From the NCBI RefSeq assembly GCF_022539665.2, contig NC_081333.1:12956971-13020970 (forward strand): 64,000 bases of DNA, given 5' to 3'. Below the pieces are notes generated by a model that made no database searches, was not told the origin of the DNA, and was given only the letters and a program-made list of their open reading frames with translations. The position numbers and the translations under genes were made by a program. Source of the DNA: Daphnia carinata. Its lineage: Eukaryota; Arthropoda; Branchiopoda; Diplostraca; Daphniidae. Shown here one piece after another: positions 1 through 11,300 of this stretch (position 1 is its first letter; every line of letters starts with the position of its first letter).

Positions 1-103
1 ATTCATTTGTATGCTTGGCAACGTCTTCTTGCTTAGATTACTTGTTGTAAACTTGATTTTCAAAACATTGGTATTTTTGAGTTAGGTTGCATTGCAAAGA
101 GAA

Positions 104-2300
104 ATGGATGAAATAATTTTGCCAGATGATATTTTCCATTACCTAACAACTTATTTACCACTAGAAGATTGTATGTCTTTGTGCTTATCTAGCGTTTTTG
201 AAAGATACGCTGATTTTTATGCGAGGAGAAGGTAAAATACCTAAGAGAATGTTAAAACTTCATTTGGAAATTGGTGACATTTTGTCATCTTTCGTTAGGA
301 TCTGGAAGCTTTCGTGGTGCTCTTCTCTGAAGCCTGATATTTGCCAAACATTTTTTTCCACATGCCTGAAATCTTCTAATGTTCATGTTCTTGATTTTAG
401 CCACTGTTTCTGGCTGCCAGAAGCTACGTTATTGCAAAGTTGCTTGTCTCCAAAATTAAGCTACCTAAAAGAATTGAGTTTATCTGATACACAGCTATCA
501 TTGGCATCCATCATCATATATGTTCTGCCACAATGCCAGAGTTTGACAAAGTTGTCTGCCAATATTCCTGAGCACACATGGGAAGCTTTTCATGGCAAAC
601 TTGAAGGATGTGCTGACACTTACAAGGAGAATTTTAAGAAGCTTACTCACATAAAGTTTTATGTGCTTCATGGCAGCTCACCTTTAATTTGGCTTCTTTT
701 ATTTAATGTTTTAGGGTAAGTGGTGTGACATTTCGTCAATCAAATCAGATTTAAGATTTTACATGAAAAAGTGGGTTTTACAATGTTCTTTACTGGTATA
801 GATGGTGCAAAGATTGTGTTAAACTGCATATAAAGCTGATTGAACAACCACGACAGAATAACTGGGACCTTGCCTTGGAAGATGTCGAAGCGTCCAGCAA
901 TGCCGTAGTTTGCTTGGCCAAAGAGAATCTCTATGACGGTATGAAATGGATGATATCATTAAAAAGTATCGTCGTACTCAAGACATCATCAGATAGTTGT
1001 CTGAACGATTTTTGTCGTTGGTTACTATTCGAATTAAATCCACCTGGCTTGGAGAAAATGTTTATCCAATCTGTTAAACACATTGACGCCAAGTACAAAC
1101 CGGGGCCTATGCTAAATTACTTTTACTTGGGCCGTTCTCCAGTGTCTCGTACATTTTTCTCACAAATGACGCATCTGTTTGAAATCAACATTACGCGCAA
1201 TTTAATTTTACCACGATTACGGTTTTTCAGCGGAAATTTCTCATCAGTGTCGGTAAATAATTTTTTCATCAGTTAAAGAATGAAAAGGCAGAAAAATAAT
1301 GTTGCCTAACCTTATTCAGATTTTAGACGAGTTTTGTCGGAATCATCCCCAACTGGAACATGTACATTTTACAAATCGAGTGTTTGGCGGCAACAGACGA
1401 AAGAAGCCAATCACCTTTCAATGTCAATGGGCGTTCCCCAAGTTACGAACGTTAGTCTTTGGCCGTAAGAGACCTCACCATGGTATGATGCACATTCTTT
1501 TTTTTTTTTTTTTTTAATTGAACTTTAAAAAAAATTTCCGATAACAGATGTATTAATCAAGTTTATGGATTCATGCTCCAACTTAGAGGAGCTTCTGATT
1601 GGCGAATTTTTTGATTATGCGATATTAATATTCAACCGACGACCACCCGTTCGCGATTCTTTTGATTGCATAGCGAAACAAAGGCACTTGAGGAAGTTGT
1701 CTCTCAATAGTATTGAATTCGTTAATGGCTCCTTTATCGAAACGGTATGACATTGTTTTAACTGCTTATCCATTATGCTAATTCGTATTGACGAAAAAGG
1801 TACTGGAAAATTGCCAAAAATTGGAAATCCTTCATCTTGCCGGACAGTTTTTCGAAGATTCGGTGCCATTTCATGACGATTTCTGCAAATACCTTCCGTT
1901 AGGTAAACATTTGCGAGATCTTCGAATCCAGAGAGAAGAAATGGAAGAACCAATCCTGATGGAATTGATATCAGCTGCCGGATCATGCCCATCTCTAGAG
2001 CGCTTCATGCTCTATCAATATAGGGGACTTTGTGTTAATAATGAGTTGCATTTAATTTTACCAAAATGCTTAATGAATCTGGTCAGTGTCCGACTACCGC
2101 GGCTGCTGGTTTTCTGCCTTATTTATCGTTTAGGACGTGAAACTTTTACAGCAATTACGGATGCATTTCGGGAACATATTTTACCGATGCGTCCATCATT
2201 TTGGTTTTATCTTAACGATACCCTACCTTCTGAAATCAATGTCCCACGCATTCATTTCGAGGGTATTATCGAGCCGGATTCTATTACCGTCTTTGGTTAG
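104..2300 (+). CDS. F-box / leucine-rich-repeat protein
   Basis: Six exons: 104-231, 299-715, 802-1252, 1320-1482, 1548-1744, 1800-2300, all with GT-AG introns and consistent phase, giving about 618 residues. The ATG at 104 opens an F-box-like helix bundle (residues 4-40, beginning LPDDIFHYLTTYLPLEDC). The rest is degenerate leucine-rich repeat, with units such as YLKELSLSDTQLSL, CQKLEILHLAG and HLRKLSLNSIEF. F-box/LRR proteins act as substrate receptors of SCF ubiquitin ligases; the substrate cannot be read here. The F-box lies in exon 1, outside the longest open frame, so a single-ORF call would miss it. An AATAAA-like signal follows at about 2318. Exon 4 has a second possible acceptor at 1290, rejected because the intron would be 38 bp. 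Confidence 0.72.
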
Positions 2301-2655
2301 TCAAACAGGGAGTATGTAATAAAACTTAGAAAAAAAGCAGTTTATGTTTATCATGTTTTGAATAGTTAATGATGATCCCAGTGACCACACCCGAATTTGA
2401 AGTTCAATGGCTTTTTTTTTAAAATGGTTGACGGACCACGAACCAGTTGTTGCTTCTGTTGCCATTGGAAGAAGGACGATGTCGAATAATAATGTGAAGA
2501 CCCGGAGGCGATGCTTGAGGAACCGTGAACAAAATAAAAAGTGAAATTATTCAAGGCCAATGTCACGCCAAGTGCGGGAATGGTGGCGTGACGAGTTATT
2601 GTTTTTCAGTCTTTACCATCTTCGGTATGTTATGGGAGTGGCGACGAATGGTGGG

Positions 2656-2663
2656 TATAAATA
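2656..2663 (+). promoter_or_regulatory. TATA box of secreted peptide gene 1
   Basis: A TATAAATA box lies 73 bp upstream of the start codon at 2736. The stretch 2301-2655 between the F-box gene and this box shows no supportable gene. Confidence 0.7.
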
Positions 2664-2735
2664 GAGAGCTTCTCGAACGAAGGCATCACACACCTTGGGT
2701 AAAACACTTGCCAAGCTTCCGCGCATTAATTCATC

Positions 2736-3070
2736 ATGTACAAGGTAAAACTGTTTTCCATTTTTATTGATTATGTCTCATGTATTGTTTGTATTTGATT
2801 CAGATTGCTTTCCTTATTTTGGCTTTGGCCGCCTTCGTTTTTGCTGCCGAGACCCAACAAGATCAAGAAACTGCTGAACAATATTACCGCGTTCATGGTG
2901 TCTATCCATCTTGGTATTCGTATGGCGTAGTCCGTAATTACGGCTATCCGTACGGTTACAACGCTGCCGCTTACCCCTACGGTCTCAACTATGGCGCTTT
3001 CCCCTACGGAGTGCGAAGCTTTTATGGAGCTTACCCCAACTACGGCTATGGTTATAGCTACGGTTATTAA
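2736..3070 (+). CDS. Secreted Tyr/Gly/Pro-rich peptide 1
   Basis: Two exons, 2736-2744 (codes only MYK) and 2804-3070, giving 91 residues. Residues 1-17 (MYKIAFLILALAAFVFA) form a signal peptide. Next comes a conserved block with the sequence ETAEQYYRVHGVYPSWYS, shared with the paralogs at 4067-4523 and 5913-6334. The C-terminal half is low-complexity, made of YGYPYG/AYPYG units. Such composition is typical of extracellular structural (cuticle or matrix) proteins, but no named cuticle domain such as the R&R consensus is visible, so the role is inferred. The tiny first exon is conserved in all three paralogs. A polyadenylation signal AATAAA lies at 3224-3229. Confidence 0.8.
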
Positions 3071-3483
3071 ACCTAAACGTTTAAATCCTTGAATTTGACT
3101 CTCACTCAAGCTGACCTCTCAATGTTGAACACGAGCAGCTTACCTGATATGCTCCCATTATGCTGATTTCTCAAAGGTTATTCTCATGTATACGTAATAA
3201 CCCCACGTAAACCAACTGTCGCAAATAAAACAATTTTGAAAATATATCTGTTCAGTTATTAACTCATTCATACAAAATTAAGATAAGCTATTTAAATAAC
3301 AACGAACGATTTTAAGCAATAAAATAAAATTGGATAAGAATGCAGCAAATTTCATTGTAAATTTGCGATCCTGTAGGAATTTTCTCCATCACGTAAATAA
3401 TTGTTGTAAAATCGTTAATTTTTTTATTCTCTATTTTTTCTAAATTTGATTCAATTTGATTTAGAGTTGCAATAAAATGATCA

Positions 3484-3660
3484 TATAAAGTATGGTCTAT
3501 AAAAGTCTTATTAAGTGGTATTTAAAAGTCTTATTATTTGAGGAGTTGAGAGTGCGCGTATTAGGAAACTGCTGAACAATGGTATTGATTACCACGTCTT
3601 GCTGCTAAACAACATTACCCCACCTACATGGGTTATTCAATTCCCCTAAATGACGGTGCG
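3484..3660 (+). pseudogene. Relic of a fourth secreted-peptide paralog
   Basis: TATAAAG at 3484-3490 is followed about 80 bp later by GAAACTGCTGAACAATGGTA (ETAEQW, from about 3564), nearly identical to the ETAEQYY stretch of gene 1. A second decayed stretch (about 3601-3625) reads AAKQHYP, resembling EAAEQYY. No signal-peptide exon, intact frame or repeat tail remains. This is a decayed copy between paralogs 1 and 2. The remainder of 3071-4066 shows no other gene. Confidence 0.55.
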
Positions 3661-4066
3661 TTCCACACCCACTTCAAATCAGTGGCGCTAGTACACCTTA
3701 CGTTCATCTCCCATTGTGATTCTGACCTGATCTTAGTGTATATAATAACTGTTAACTGATTGAGCCAAGTTGTTTGCACATTGGGCAATACCGCTACAGA
3801 AAGTAATTGTATCAAACGATAATTTTTTCAACAAAAAAGAATTAAATCACAAGAATGGAATGATTTTCATATTTTATTATTTCAATTTTAACCAAATGAC
3901 AGTTGTTTTTCTTTTTATCAAAAACATTATGTGCCAAAATGCAACATTATTTAACAAAAAAGAAAAACAGGTTGTGTCAGCTACAGATGAATTAAAGTGA
4001 AGAAATTGAACTCGAGCACAGCTCTGGTCATTGATGATCGTGTTGGGCGGTTACGTAACGGATAAC

Positions 4067-4523
4067 TTAGGCCTTGACGGGGGTTTCAACAGGGGCAGCA
4101 GCGGCATAAGGAGCAGCGCCATAAGGAGCAGCGTACGGGTAGGGGTTGAATCCAAATCCGAAGGGGTAGACAGGATAAGTTGTGGCAACATTCTTGACGC
4201 TAGTGGCAGCGGTGGGGTAGGTCTTAACAACAGTGTTTGGGTAGGTGGCGAATGGGAAGCCGGTAGGGTAGTAAGGGTAAGGGTAATTGCGAACTCCATT
4301 GAAGGCTGTGGCACCATAGGTGTACCAACTGGGGTAAACACCGTAAATGCTGTAGTATTGCTCAGCAGCTTCCTGGTCCTGGGCCTCCATGGAGACAACG
4401 CAAGCAGCCAAAGCCACCAAAACCAAAAGGGTCTAAGTACATTAGAAATATTGGTCAGTTTTTATCATTTGATTTAAAATGCAAAGAGAATTAAAGAAGA
4501 TTGTATACCATTGACTTGTACAT
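4067..4523 (-). CDS. Secreted Tyr/Pro/Ala-rich peptide 2
   Basis: Minus strand, exon 1 4509-4523 (MYKSM), intron 4433-4508, exon 2 4067-4432; 126 residues. The signal peptide is MYKSMTLLVLVALAACVVS. It is followed by QDQEAAEQYYSIYGVYPSWY, the family signature, then a tail of YPYPYYP, YPTA and APYGAAPYAAAAP units. The start codon is fixed by the conserved MYK exon ending in a GT donor; the longest open frame alone starts inside the signal peptide. It is opposite in orientation to paralogs 1 and 3. The product is probably extracellular; its function is unknown. Confidence 0.8.
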
Positions 4524-4592
4524 GTTGAAGAGGAGAGCTGCTGAGTTTGACTTGGTGATCAAGTGTGCTTTTTTCACTTCAAGTGCGTTCAA

Positions 4593-4598
4593 TATATA
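4593..4598 (-). promoter_or_regulatory. Probable TATA box of peptide gene 2
   Basis: TATATA, read on the minus strand, sits 70 bp upstream of the start codon at 4523, the same spacing as the TATA boxes of paralogs 1 and 3. Confidence 0.5.
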
Positions 4599-4763
4599 CT
4601 TGCAGAATTGGCCGGTAGAAATTGCAAAATCCTTCATTTCCAACCACACCCCAAATTTGTTTTCAGGTGTATCCCGTACCATCTATAACTGGTTTCTTCT
4701 TCCTTTTTTTTTGAATCAACACGACATTGATTTCTTGTTGGAAGTTAATGGTAGATTCCATCT

Positions 4764-5051
4764 TCATGGCTTCCATGTCCTTGAAAATGCAAACCCTTTG
4801 TTTTTTCTTAGCTCAATTTTAAATATGCATCGGTGCCCCTTAGACAATGGGCGTTGGCCACAGCTGATGGCCCTTCCTATCTTTGATGCCACGCGAGATC
4901 TACCAAAATACCTGACATTTCCATTTATCAGATGCTCCCTGTATTCTAAGAGATTTATATTTCTCGCAATTCGTTGCCATCCAGAAATGAATTTACCAGT
5001 TCCATCAAGATACATCCACCAGAGTGAATTGCGATTTTTTTTTTCAAGCAA
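4764..5051 (-). other. Unrecognised minus-strand open stretch, possibly a gene relic
   Basis: An open frame of about 95 codons (rich in Arg, Lys and aromatic residues) lies just upstream of peptide gene 2. After its stop a second frame (about 4763-4650) continues with basic residues and VIDGTGYT. The two together look like a frameshifted remnant of one coding region. A FLYWCH-type finger was considered for the VIDGTGYT part but the Cys/His ligands are not visible. A plus-strand frame across the same bases (4501-5094) has no recognisable feature. Confidence 0.2.
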
Positions 5052-5831
5052 AACAAGTTTTAAAGATCAACGTCTTGCTCGTATTTTGCAATAAAAATAT
5101 CAGTTCACAGAATCAAAATCGCCTGAACCATTGGTTTATTACATTAGAAAAAAGAAGAAACAGAAATGCTTATTAATCCTCCGATTAAAACAGGAGTTTG
5201 AACGGGGAAAAACCTGTTGCAACGGTTCGTGTGCAAAAACATGTAGATTTTCATCGAACATCGTATGCTGGCCAAAATCTCTAACGGTCACGTCGGATTG
5301 GTTTCATGTTTCCCACGGTTAAAGATCTCATTAGATGCTCTATTTTTTATCAAGAAAATAAAGAATATGTCGAGAATAATATTATCACATAAAGATATGG
5401 AAAAGGTGTAATTTTATACACGTGACCTTTTGTTTCGGCCTCATCCTCTCTGCAGCCTATAGGTAGGGTATGGGTAACTAAAATATTTTCCTTTGATTCA
5501 TGTCATTTTCATTCCTATCCTCTTTCCACTTTATTTTTCTCCTAATTGCAGGACGGGGTTAGACAAGGAAAAGAATAGTAATTACATTTACGTTTCAAGT
5601 GTTAAGGTGTACGCAACACCCTTGCCGAACCTTCACAACTTTAAATGTTTTCTTCTCATGGACATCAAACATCTAACGAAAGTCAATTATTATTTCGCAA
5701 TGGCAAAAACAAGGGATGCGGGCAAGCATGTGATACAGGTGTTCTTGAAGTATCTTTTTTCTGAGATGGGTGTGGTTAATGGTTAATTGGCCTTAGCGTT
5801 TTGGCAACTGAGGGGCAAGCGATCGAGGGCG
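5052..5831. other. Intergenic, no gene seen
   Basis: AT-rich spacer before peptide gene 3. A 97-codon plus-strand frame at 5493-5786 has no family resemblance or splice context and is not called. Confidence 0.4.
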
Positions 5832-5837
5832 TATAAA
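5832..5837 (+). promoter_or_regulatory. TATA box of peptide gene 3
   Basis: TATAAA lies 76 bp before the start codon at 5913. Confidence 0.65.
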
Positions 5838-5912
5838 TTGAACAACTTTGGTTGCAAACAAGACACACTTGAACACCAAGTCGACTCAGCAGCAACTCAT
5901 CATCTAATCATC

Positions 5913-6334
5913 ATGTACAAGTCAATGGTAAATATTTTGCAATTCACTTTTAATTTTTAAACAAATGCAAGTTACTGATCTCCTATATAATTCCGTAGTC
6001 CCTGTTGGTTTTGGTGGCTTTCGCTGCTTGCGTCTTCGCCGAGGAGGTCCAGGATCAGGAGGCTGCTGAGCAATACTACCGCCTTCATGGTGTTTACCCC
6101 AGTTGGTACAGCTTTAGCGGCCCTGGCTACACTGCAGTTCAGAGCTACCCTTACCCCGCTTACTCAGCCTACCCAGCTGCCTACCCAGCTGCCTACCCAG
6201 CTGCCTACCCTGCCGGAGTCAAGAACGTAGCCTCTCCTTACTACGCTGCTTACCCATATGGTTACGCCACCTATCCTTATGCTGCTCCCTACATGCCCTA
6301 CGTGGCCGCCCCAGCAGCCCCTGCCAAGGCTTAA
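5913..6334 (+). CDS. Secreted Tyr/Pro/Ala-rich peptide 3
   Basis: Exons 5913-5927 (MYKSM) and 5999-6334; 116 residues. The signal peptide is MYKSMSLLVLVAFAACVFA, followed by QDQEAAEQYYRLHGVYPSWY, which is almost identical to paralog 2. The tail is built of AYPA units encoded by a perfect 12-bp tandem repeat, then YPYGYATYPYAAPYMPY. It shares the MYKSM exon, the intron position and promoter spacing with paralog 2, so the pair probably arose by inverted duplication. Extracellular structural role inferred from composition only. Confidence 0.8.
6170..6205 (+). repeat. 12-bp coding tandem repeat (AYPA)
   Basis: Three perfect copies of TACCCAGCTGCC in tandem inside peptide gene 3, with partial copies on both sides. 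Each unit encodes YPAA. Slippage here would change protein length in frame. Confidence 0.85.
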
Positions 6335-8330
6335 CTTGATTCGCAAAAACCAGACCTGAACCACATCAAACTCTACTCGATATTGTCAATTCACGAATAT
6401 AAAAAATAGCATGTTTTTAAGCTGCTAATAATTGTATAACGACCAACAATACAATGATATAGACGATGAATTTTGTATTTTTCATTTTGTTGCTTAAACA
6501 GCTTGAACATTAAATATGCAATTTAGTCTGGTGTCATTTTCCAAGTTGTTTTATCTCTTCATTATGCCGTTCCAGCAACAATTGTTTACGTTGTAGTCGG
6601 CCATGTTTGGAACCGACTAGGTGATAAGGAGAGAATTTTCCAGAAACTGCTTGAAGACACGAGTCGAAAAAAAAATGCTTTGGCTTTTCGTCCAGCAGCA
6701 TACATGACCATCGCTGCTGGCCAGATTGCAGGAGAGAAGTCGAAGTTGGAACCGTCCAGGAAGGGCGAGTCCATTCACACTTCATACATGAAGGCGTGGA
6801 ACAGTTAGCAACAGACCGAACCATTGCAGCACGTACGCCATTGTACAGGCAAATTTCGTTGGCCTCCCAACCTTTGCTTCCAATGTCAACAAGTTTTTAA
6901 GGTAAACGAAGGGAAGTGATCCATATATGTAGTGGTTAGAAAAGTGTTTCAAATGAATATCTCGATGACGTTTACTCTTTTGCTCGTTACGGATCTATCC
7001 CTGGATTTTCTGTTTTGAATGTTTTTTGTTTGAGCTACTTAACTGAAATCGCTGGTACGAACTGACCTTGTTGGGCGTCATGCATAAAAACACCATCACT
7101 TTTACCGTTTTGTTGAAATGAATTATTTAATGGCGCAATTATGACGGTAGATTAACGTAACGCAAATGAATCAATTCAAATTACGTTCAGATTAGCTGAA
7201 AACATATCGCAAAAAAAAACTAAAGCGTATCATCTTTTTAAAATTATGGCTAACAACCATTAAAATTATTTTACCTTGTATTTAAATTCGTCGCATAATG
7301 GGATACAGCAATGACTGGTCTAAATCAGCATGAACAAGACAAAACGAAAACCAGCCAAACTTGTTTATTGCATTTACTTTAAACTTTTTTTTAGCTGAAC
7401 AGATATGGAAATCCGACAACTTACAAAAACAAGCGCTTTGTCCGCACCAATCAAAGTTGTCAGTGATTACCTAAGAAAACAACGGTGCATGTCATTTGAA
7501 TACTATGTTTGTTTGAAGTTGCCCGCGCAACATCCAAAGAATCCCGACACCTAGCGGTCACAAATTGAACTTGCTATGATATACATTGGCTGTTTGCTGT
7601 CATTTAGGTACTCGCCTATAAAGCTGCAGACGTCAAGCATTGCTGGGCGCCTGAAGTGTATCAATCGGTTTCATAGTTCAATAGTTCTGTCCATTTTCTA
7701 CCGTTCGATGAGCTTTCAGGTGAGTTGTAGGTTTGTTTTCACGCTGCCTTGGCAATCTTTCACGGTGTTTTGGTGCATTTTGTTGGCATTCTACGCGGAA
7801 GAGCTACGGCCCCGCAACAAGCCGTCGACCCGATGTGCTGTTGGAACTGGTTCTCTTACCTAAATTCCATCTAAAATGTTGACTCATTAGCGTTCCGAAT
7901 AGGTGTAACCACGATTCCCCTTGGGCCTTGCTTTTCTATTCTACTTTGAACTAGTAGAGCTCTGGCCTTTTTTATTTGCCAACTTCGTAACTTTTCAAAA
8001 CATTCACCTAGGTTCGAAAAAGAGTTGGTCAAGTTTACAAGCCTTCTCGTACTTCAAAGTTCCAAAAAAATGCAAAACTATTCGATAATTGAACCACTTG
8101 CTACGACTTGCTACATTTTGGATTTTCATCCGTGGAAAGAGTTCCATGAACCCACCAACCCTGTAATCATTCTGAGGTTTCCTGTCTGTTCGTGTTTCTC
8201 ATGTTTTTCTGTGGTTTCCGCTAAATGTCTACTTCCTACATATCATGTCCATTGTGTGCCCCATATTTCTAATACCCGTTTCTTTTTTTGTTTTGCGTGC
8301 CATTGTCTACAATCGATAGGATTTGCCGCC
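6335..8330. other. Spacer and probable 5' UTR of the myosin gene
   Basis: No supportable coding region. Minus-strand open stretches at 6534-6824 have no recognisable content. A likely 3' splice site (CAATCGATAG) ends at about 8319, a few bases before the Kozak-like GCCGCC preceding the myosin ATG at 8331. This suggests a non-coding first exon somewhere upstream, whose position cannot be fixed. Confidence 0.35.
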
Positions 8331-11300
8331 ATGTTCAGCTTTATGAAGAAGGACAAGGCAGACAAACGGGATAAAAAGGAAAGAAAAGAAACGAAAAAGC
8401 CTCAAACGAAAGATGCTGTTTTCCAAGCATCTGGCAGTGGAAGTGGTGGCATTCTGTACGGAGCATCTGCCGCAACGGCCTCGGCATCCGGCAATGATAA
8501 ACTAACAGCTGACGAGCTGCTCCGATTGGATGAAGTCAGGCGAAGTTTGAAAATTCGTACGCGTCGCAAAGAGAAAGAGAAACTGCCCAGTGGAATCACT
8601 GCCGACTACACCGCCCATTTGGGTCTCCATTTGGTAGACGGCGGTCTGTCCAGCACCAACGCGCAGGTCTGGCCTGAGCTTCACAGTCCCATAAGTGATG
8701 GAGGGAGTTGCACGAGCGATGGGACGCCCAGCTTGAATTCCCTGACTTCATCAACAGTTACGACCTCAACAACCATGATGATGAAACAGGAGACGTTTTC
8801 CGTTACCACCCCTGTTCCAGTCCCGCCGGCTCGAGGTATCCTCAAAGGCAAATCATCGTACGGGCTGGAATCTCCGCCAATCTTGGAGCTGGACGACGAC
8901 AACAAGCTAGTGGAGAATACGCTGAAGAATGAGTTAATAATTTACGAGAAGCCGCCGGCTGTATTGGGCACGAAAAAGGTAGCCGGGCCTCCCCCTCTGC
9001 CCAAATCGCAGCCACCCTTACCAGCCAATGGGGCTTTTCAGCGAGCAAAGACGGACGTGAGGATACAAGAAGAAGACACGTTTACTTATAGCTTTCCACG
9101 GCCACATGTGGCTCCGTTGGACGCGGCCACAGCTGCAGCTATAGCCGCTGCGTCAGGTCTGGTTCCAGCTGAGACTTGTAGGCCATCTGGTGCCAAACTG
9201 TTGTGGAGCGAACCTCCTGGCGAAGGATCTGGATGGCTGGATCGTATCAAAACCCACAAAAGTCTTGATTCCTCATCGTCTTCCTTACTGCCTCTGCCTG
9301 CTCTGTTTGAGCCGGCCCTACCGGAGCCAAGAGACTTGACGCTGCAACGCAAAGAGACGGGCGATTTCGGTTTCTCGCTCCGCCGAAGCGTCGTGGTCGA
9401 ACGATCGCCTAATGATCCTTCCAGGTAATTTGGCTAGCAACCCACTTTTGAAATTGATTTCACGATATGCCTGTCCTCCCACGCCATGATTTAACAACAT
9501 GATAAACAATTTCAGGAATTCGGTGAAGAGGACGGTGATTTTCGCTGAACCGGTGACTGGCAATACCAACAAACAATTAGATGCGGCTCTTTTACCTGGC
9601 GACCGACTGCTCGAAGTCAACGGTCAAAACGTTCAGAACACGAACCGCGAAGACATCATCGATATCATCCGCAATTCAGGATCCACCGTCACGCTCAAGG
9701 TTTGTTTTTTGCCACCATTTTGAAATGTGAAACTCTTGCAGTAGAACAATGCTAGGATGGCGCCACATACCTGTCTAGTCGTCTATTAAACATGACAAGA
9801 AAATCCTGGTTGAGAAATGAGTAATCCGTGAATCTGCGTCACGTACCTGCTGCAACATGTAATCATTATAAAGCAAAGACGCGTGATTTATGGCCTCGGG
9901 ATTTATTTTAGCTGTTGCCGCAGTGCGTTTTGGCCTTGCCTCGGCTGTTTAAACACCTGCGGGGCGTGCATTATCGCACGAAATGTCTAATCCGATGCCA
10001 CGCCACAACCCTATTAACAAACGAAATGTTTGACTAATCGCCAAAGTCAAACGGGCTGTGAAAATAACAAACACGATAGCCGAACTGCGCACAACAATTG
10101 CGAAATCGAGGTGTACACGACAGCAGTAAAATGTTAGCCTATTTGTTAATCGTCTGGCTGTTATTCGGTTCAGTCACGAACCCGTTCAAACTGGTTTACA
10201 ATTTATTTCATTTGTTTTTGTCTATTTTTGGCCATTTGAAATGAAACAAGGTAGAAGGCGATAAATGTTACCTGTTTTTATTTATTTGATATGTATTTTT
10301 TTATTATACAGGTGCAGCCCGTGGCTGAATTGGTGGAACTATCTCGCCGCTGGGCGGCTGATGGTCGTCAAATTCGCCTGAACGACGTCATCGCCAAAGG
10401 TGGCACTCTGCGCAGGACCGGATCCTTACGCCACCGCCATACAAAGGTAAACACACTACCTCCATCTACCTTACGTAGTCTCCGATTCTCGTCTATCTTT
10501 TTTTTTTATCGTGTTGAGAGTTGCGTGCAATAATCGTGAAAATGGGGGCTTCGTCCACGAACAAAACAAGCCGCCATTTTTTTTTTTTTAAACGAATCAA
10601 GAGAAAAATGAATGGCGCATACTTTTGTACCAAAGATTATCGGGTCTTAAGTCACGTTCCATGAAGAGACATCATTATCACCTGAATTGAAAGGACAAAT
10701 CTCTTTTGTGTTGGAATTCTTCCATGTTTATTCGAGCGGAAGAAGAAAGAGTTGATGATGGCGTGGAATGCATAATGCATCCGCGTGATTTTCTCTTGGA
10801 GTTGTGTGTGTGTGTGTGCTTGTGGGTCACCGATGCGCGTGTTTTTATTAAGGATTTTTACATATTTTAATGAAATCCTCCATCGCAATAGCGATTGATT
10901 CATGCGCTCCATCTTGTGTTCGGCCTGTCTCATTTGCATGGGTGCGGTCATCCCCCCTTTTTTGACGTATCGATCAACATTTTTCAAACCAAAATTAGGC
11001 TTTCATTCATTGATCGTCTAGAAAGTTTGAAAAAACATGTCGCCATTTTGGAAAAAAAAAAAGTCAGACAGCTGCGAAACAAGTTGACATTGTTCTCAAT
11101 GGATTTGGTTGGTCGCCTTGACCGTAAATGTGTCTCATAGAAATTGTTTGAAAACGATGATGACCATATTGGTCCCTTTTTCAACCAAAAAAAAACTTGT
11201 TTATATCGAAAAAGGGAATTATCGATTAGACCGAAGCCTTGATTGTGCCGATAAGTTAACGTTTAACCAACAAAACATTGCCCGATCGTGTGCTATATAA

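Noticed and set aside
1253-1290. Alternative 38-bp intron in the F-box gene
   Set aside because: Too short for a spliceosomal intron; the 67-bp intron to 1319 keeps the same protein frame.
4650-5051. FLYWCH zinc finger of a MULE-type transposase
   Set aside because: Only a loose VIDGTGYT resemblance; Cys and His ligands cannot be placed.
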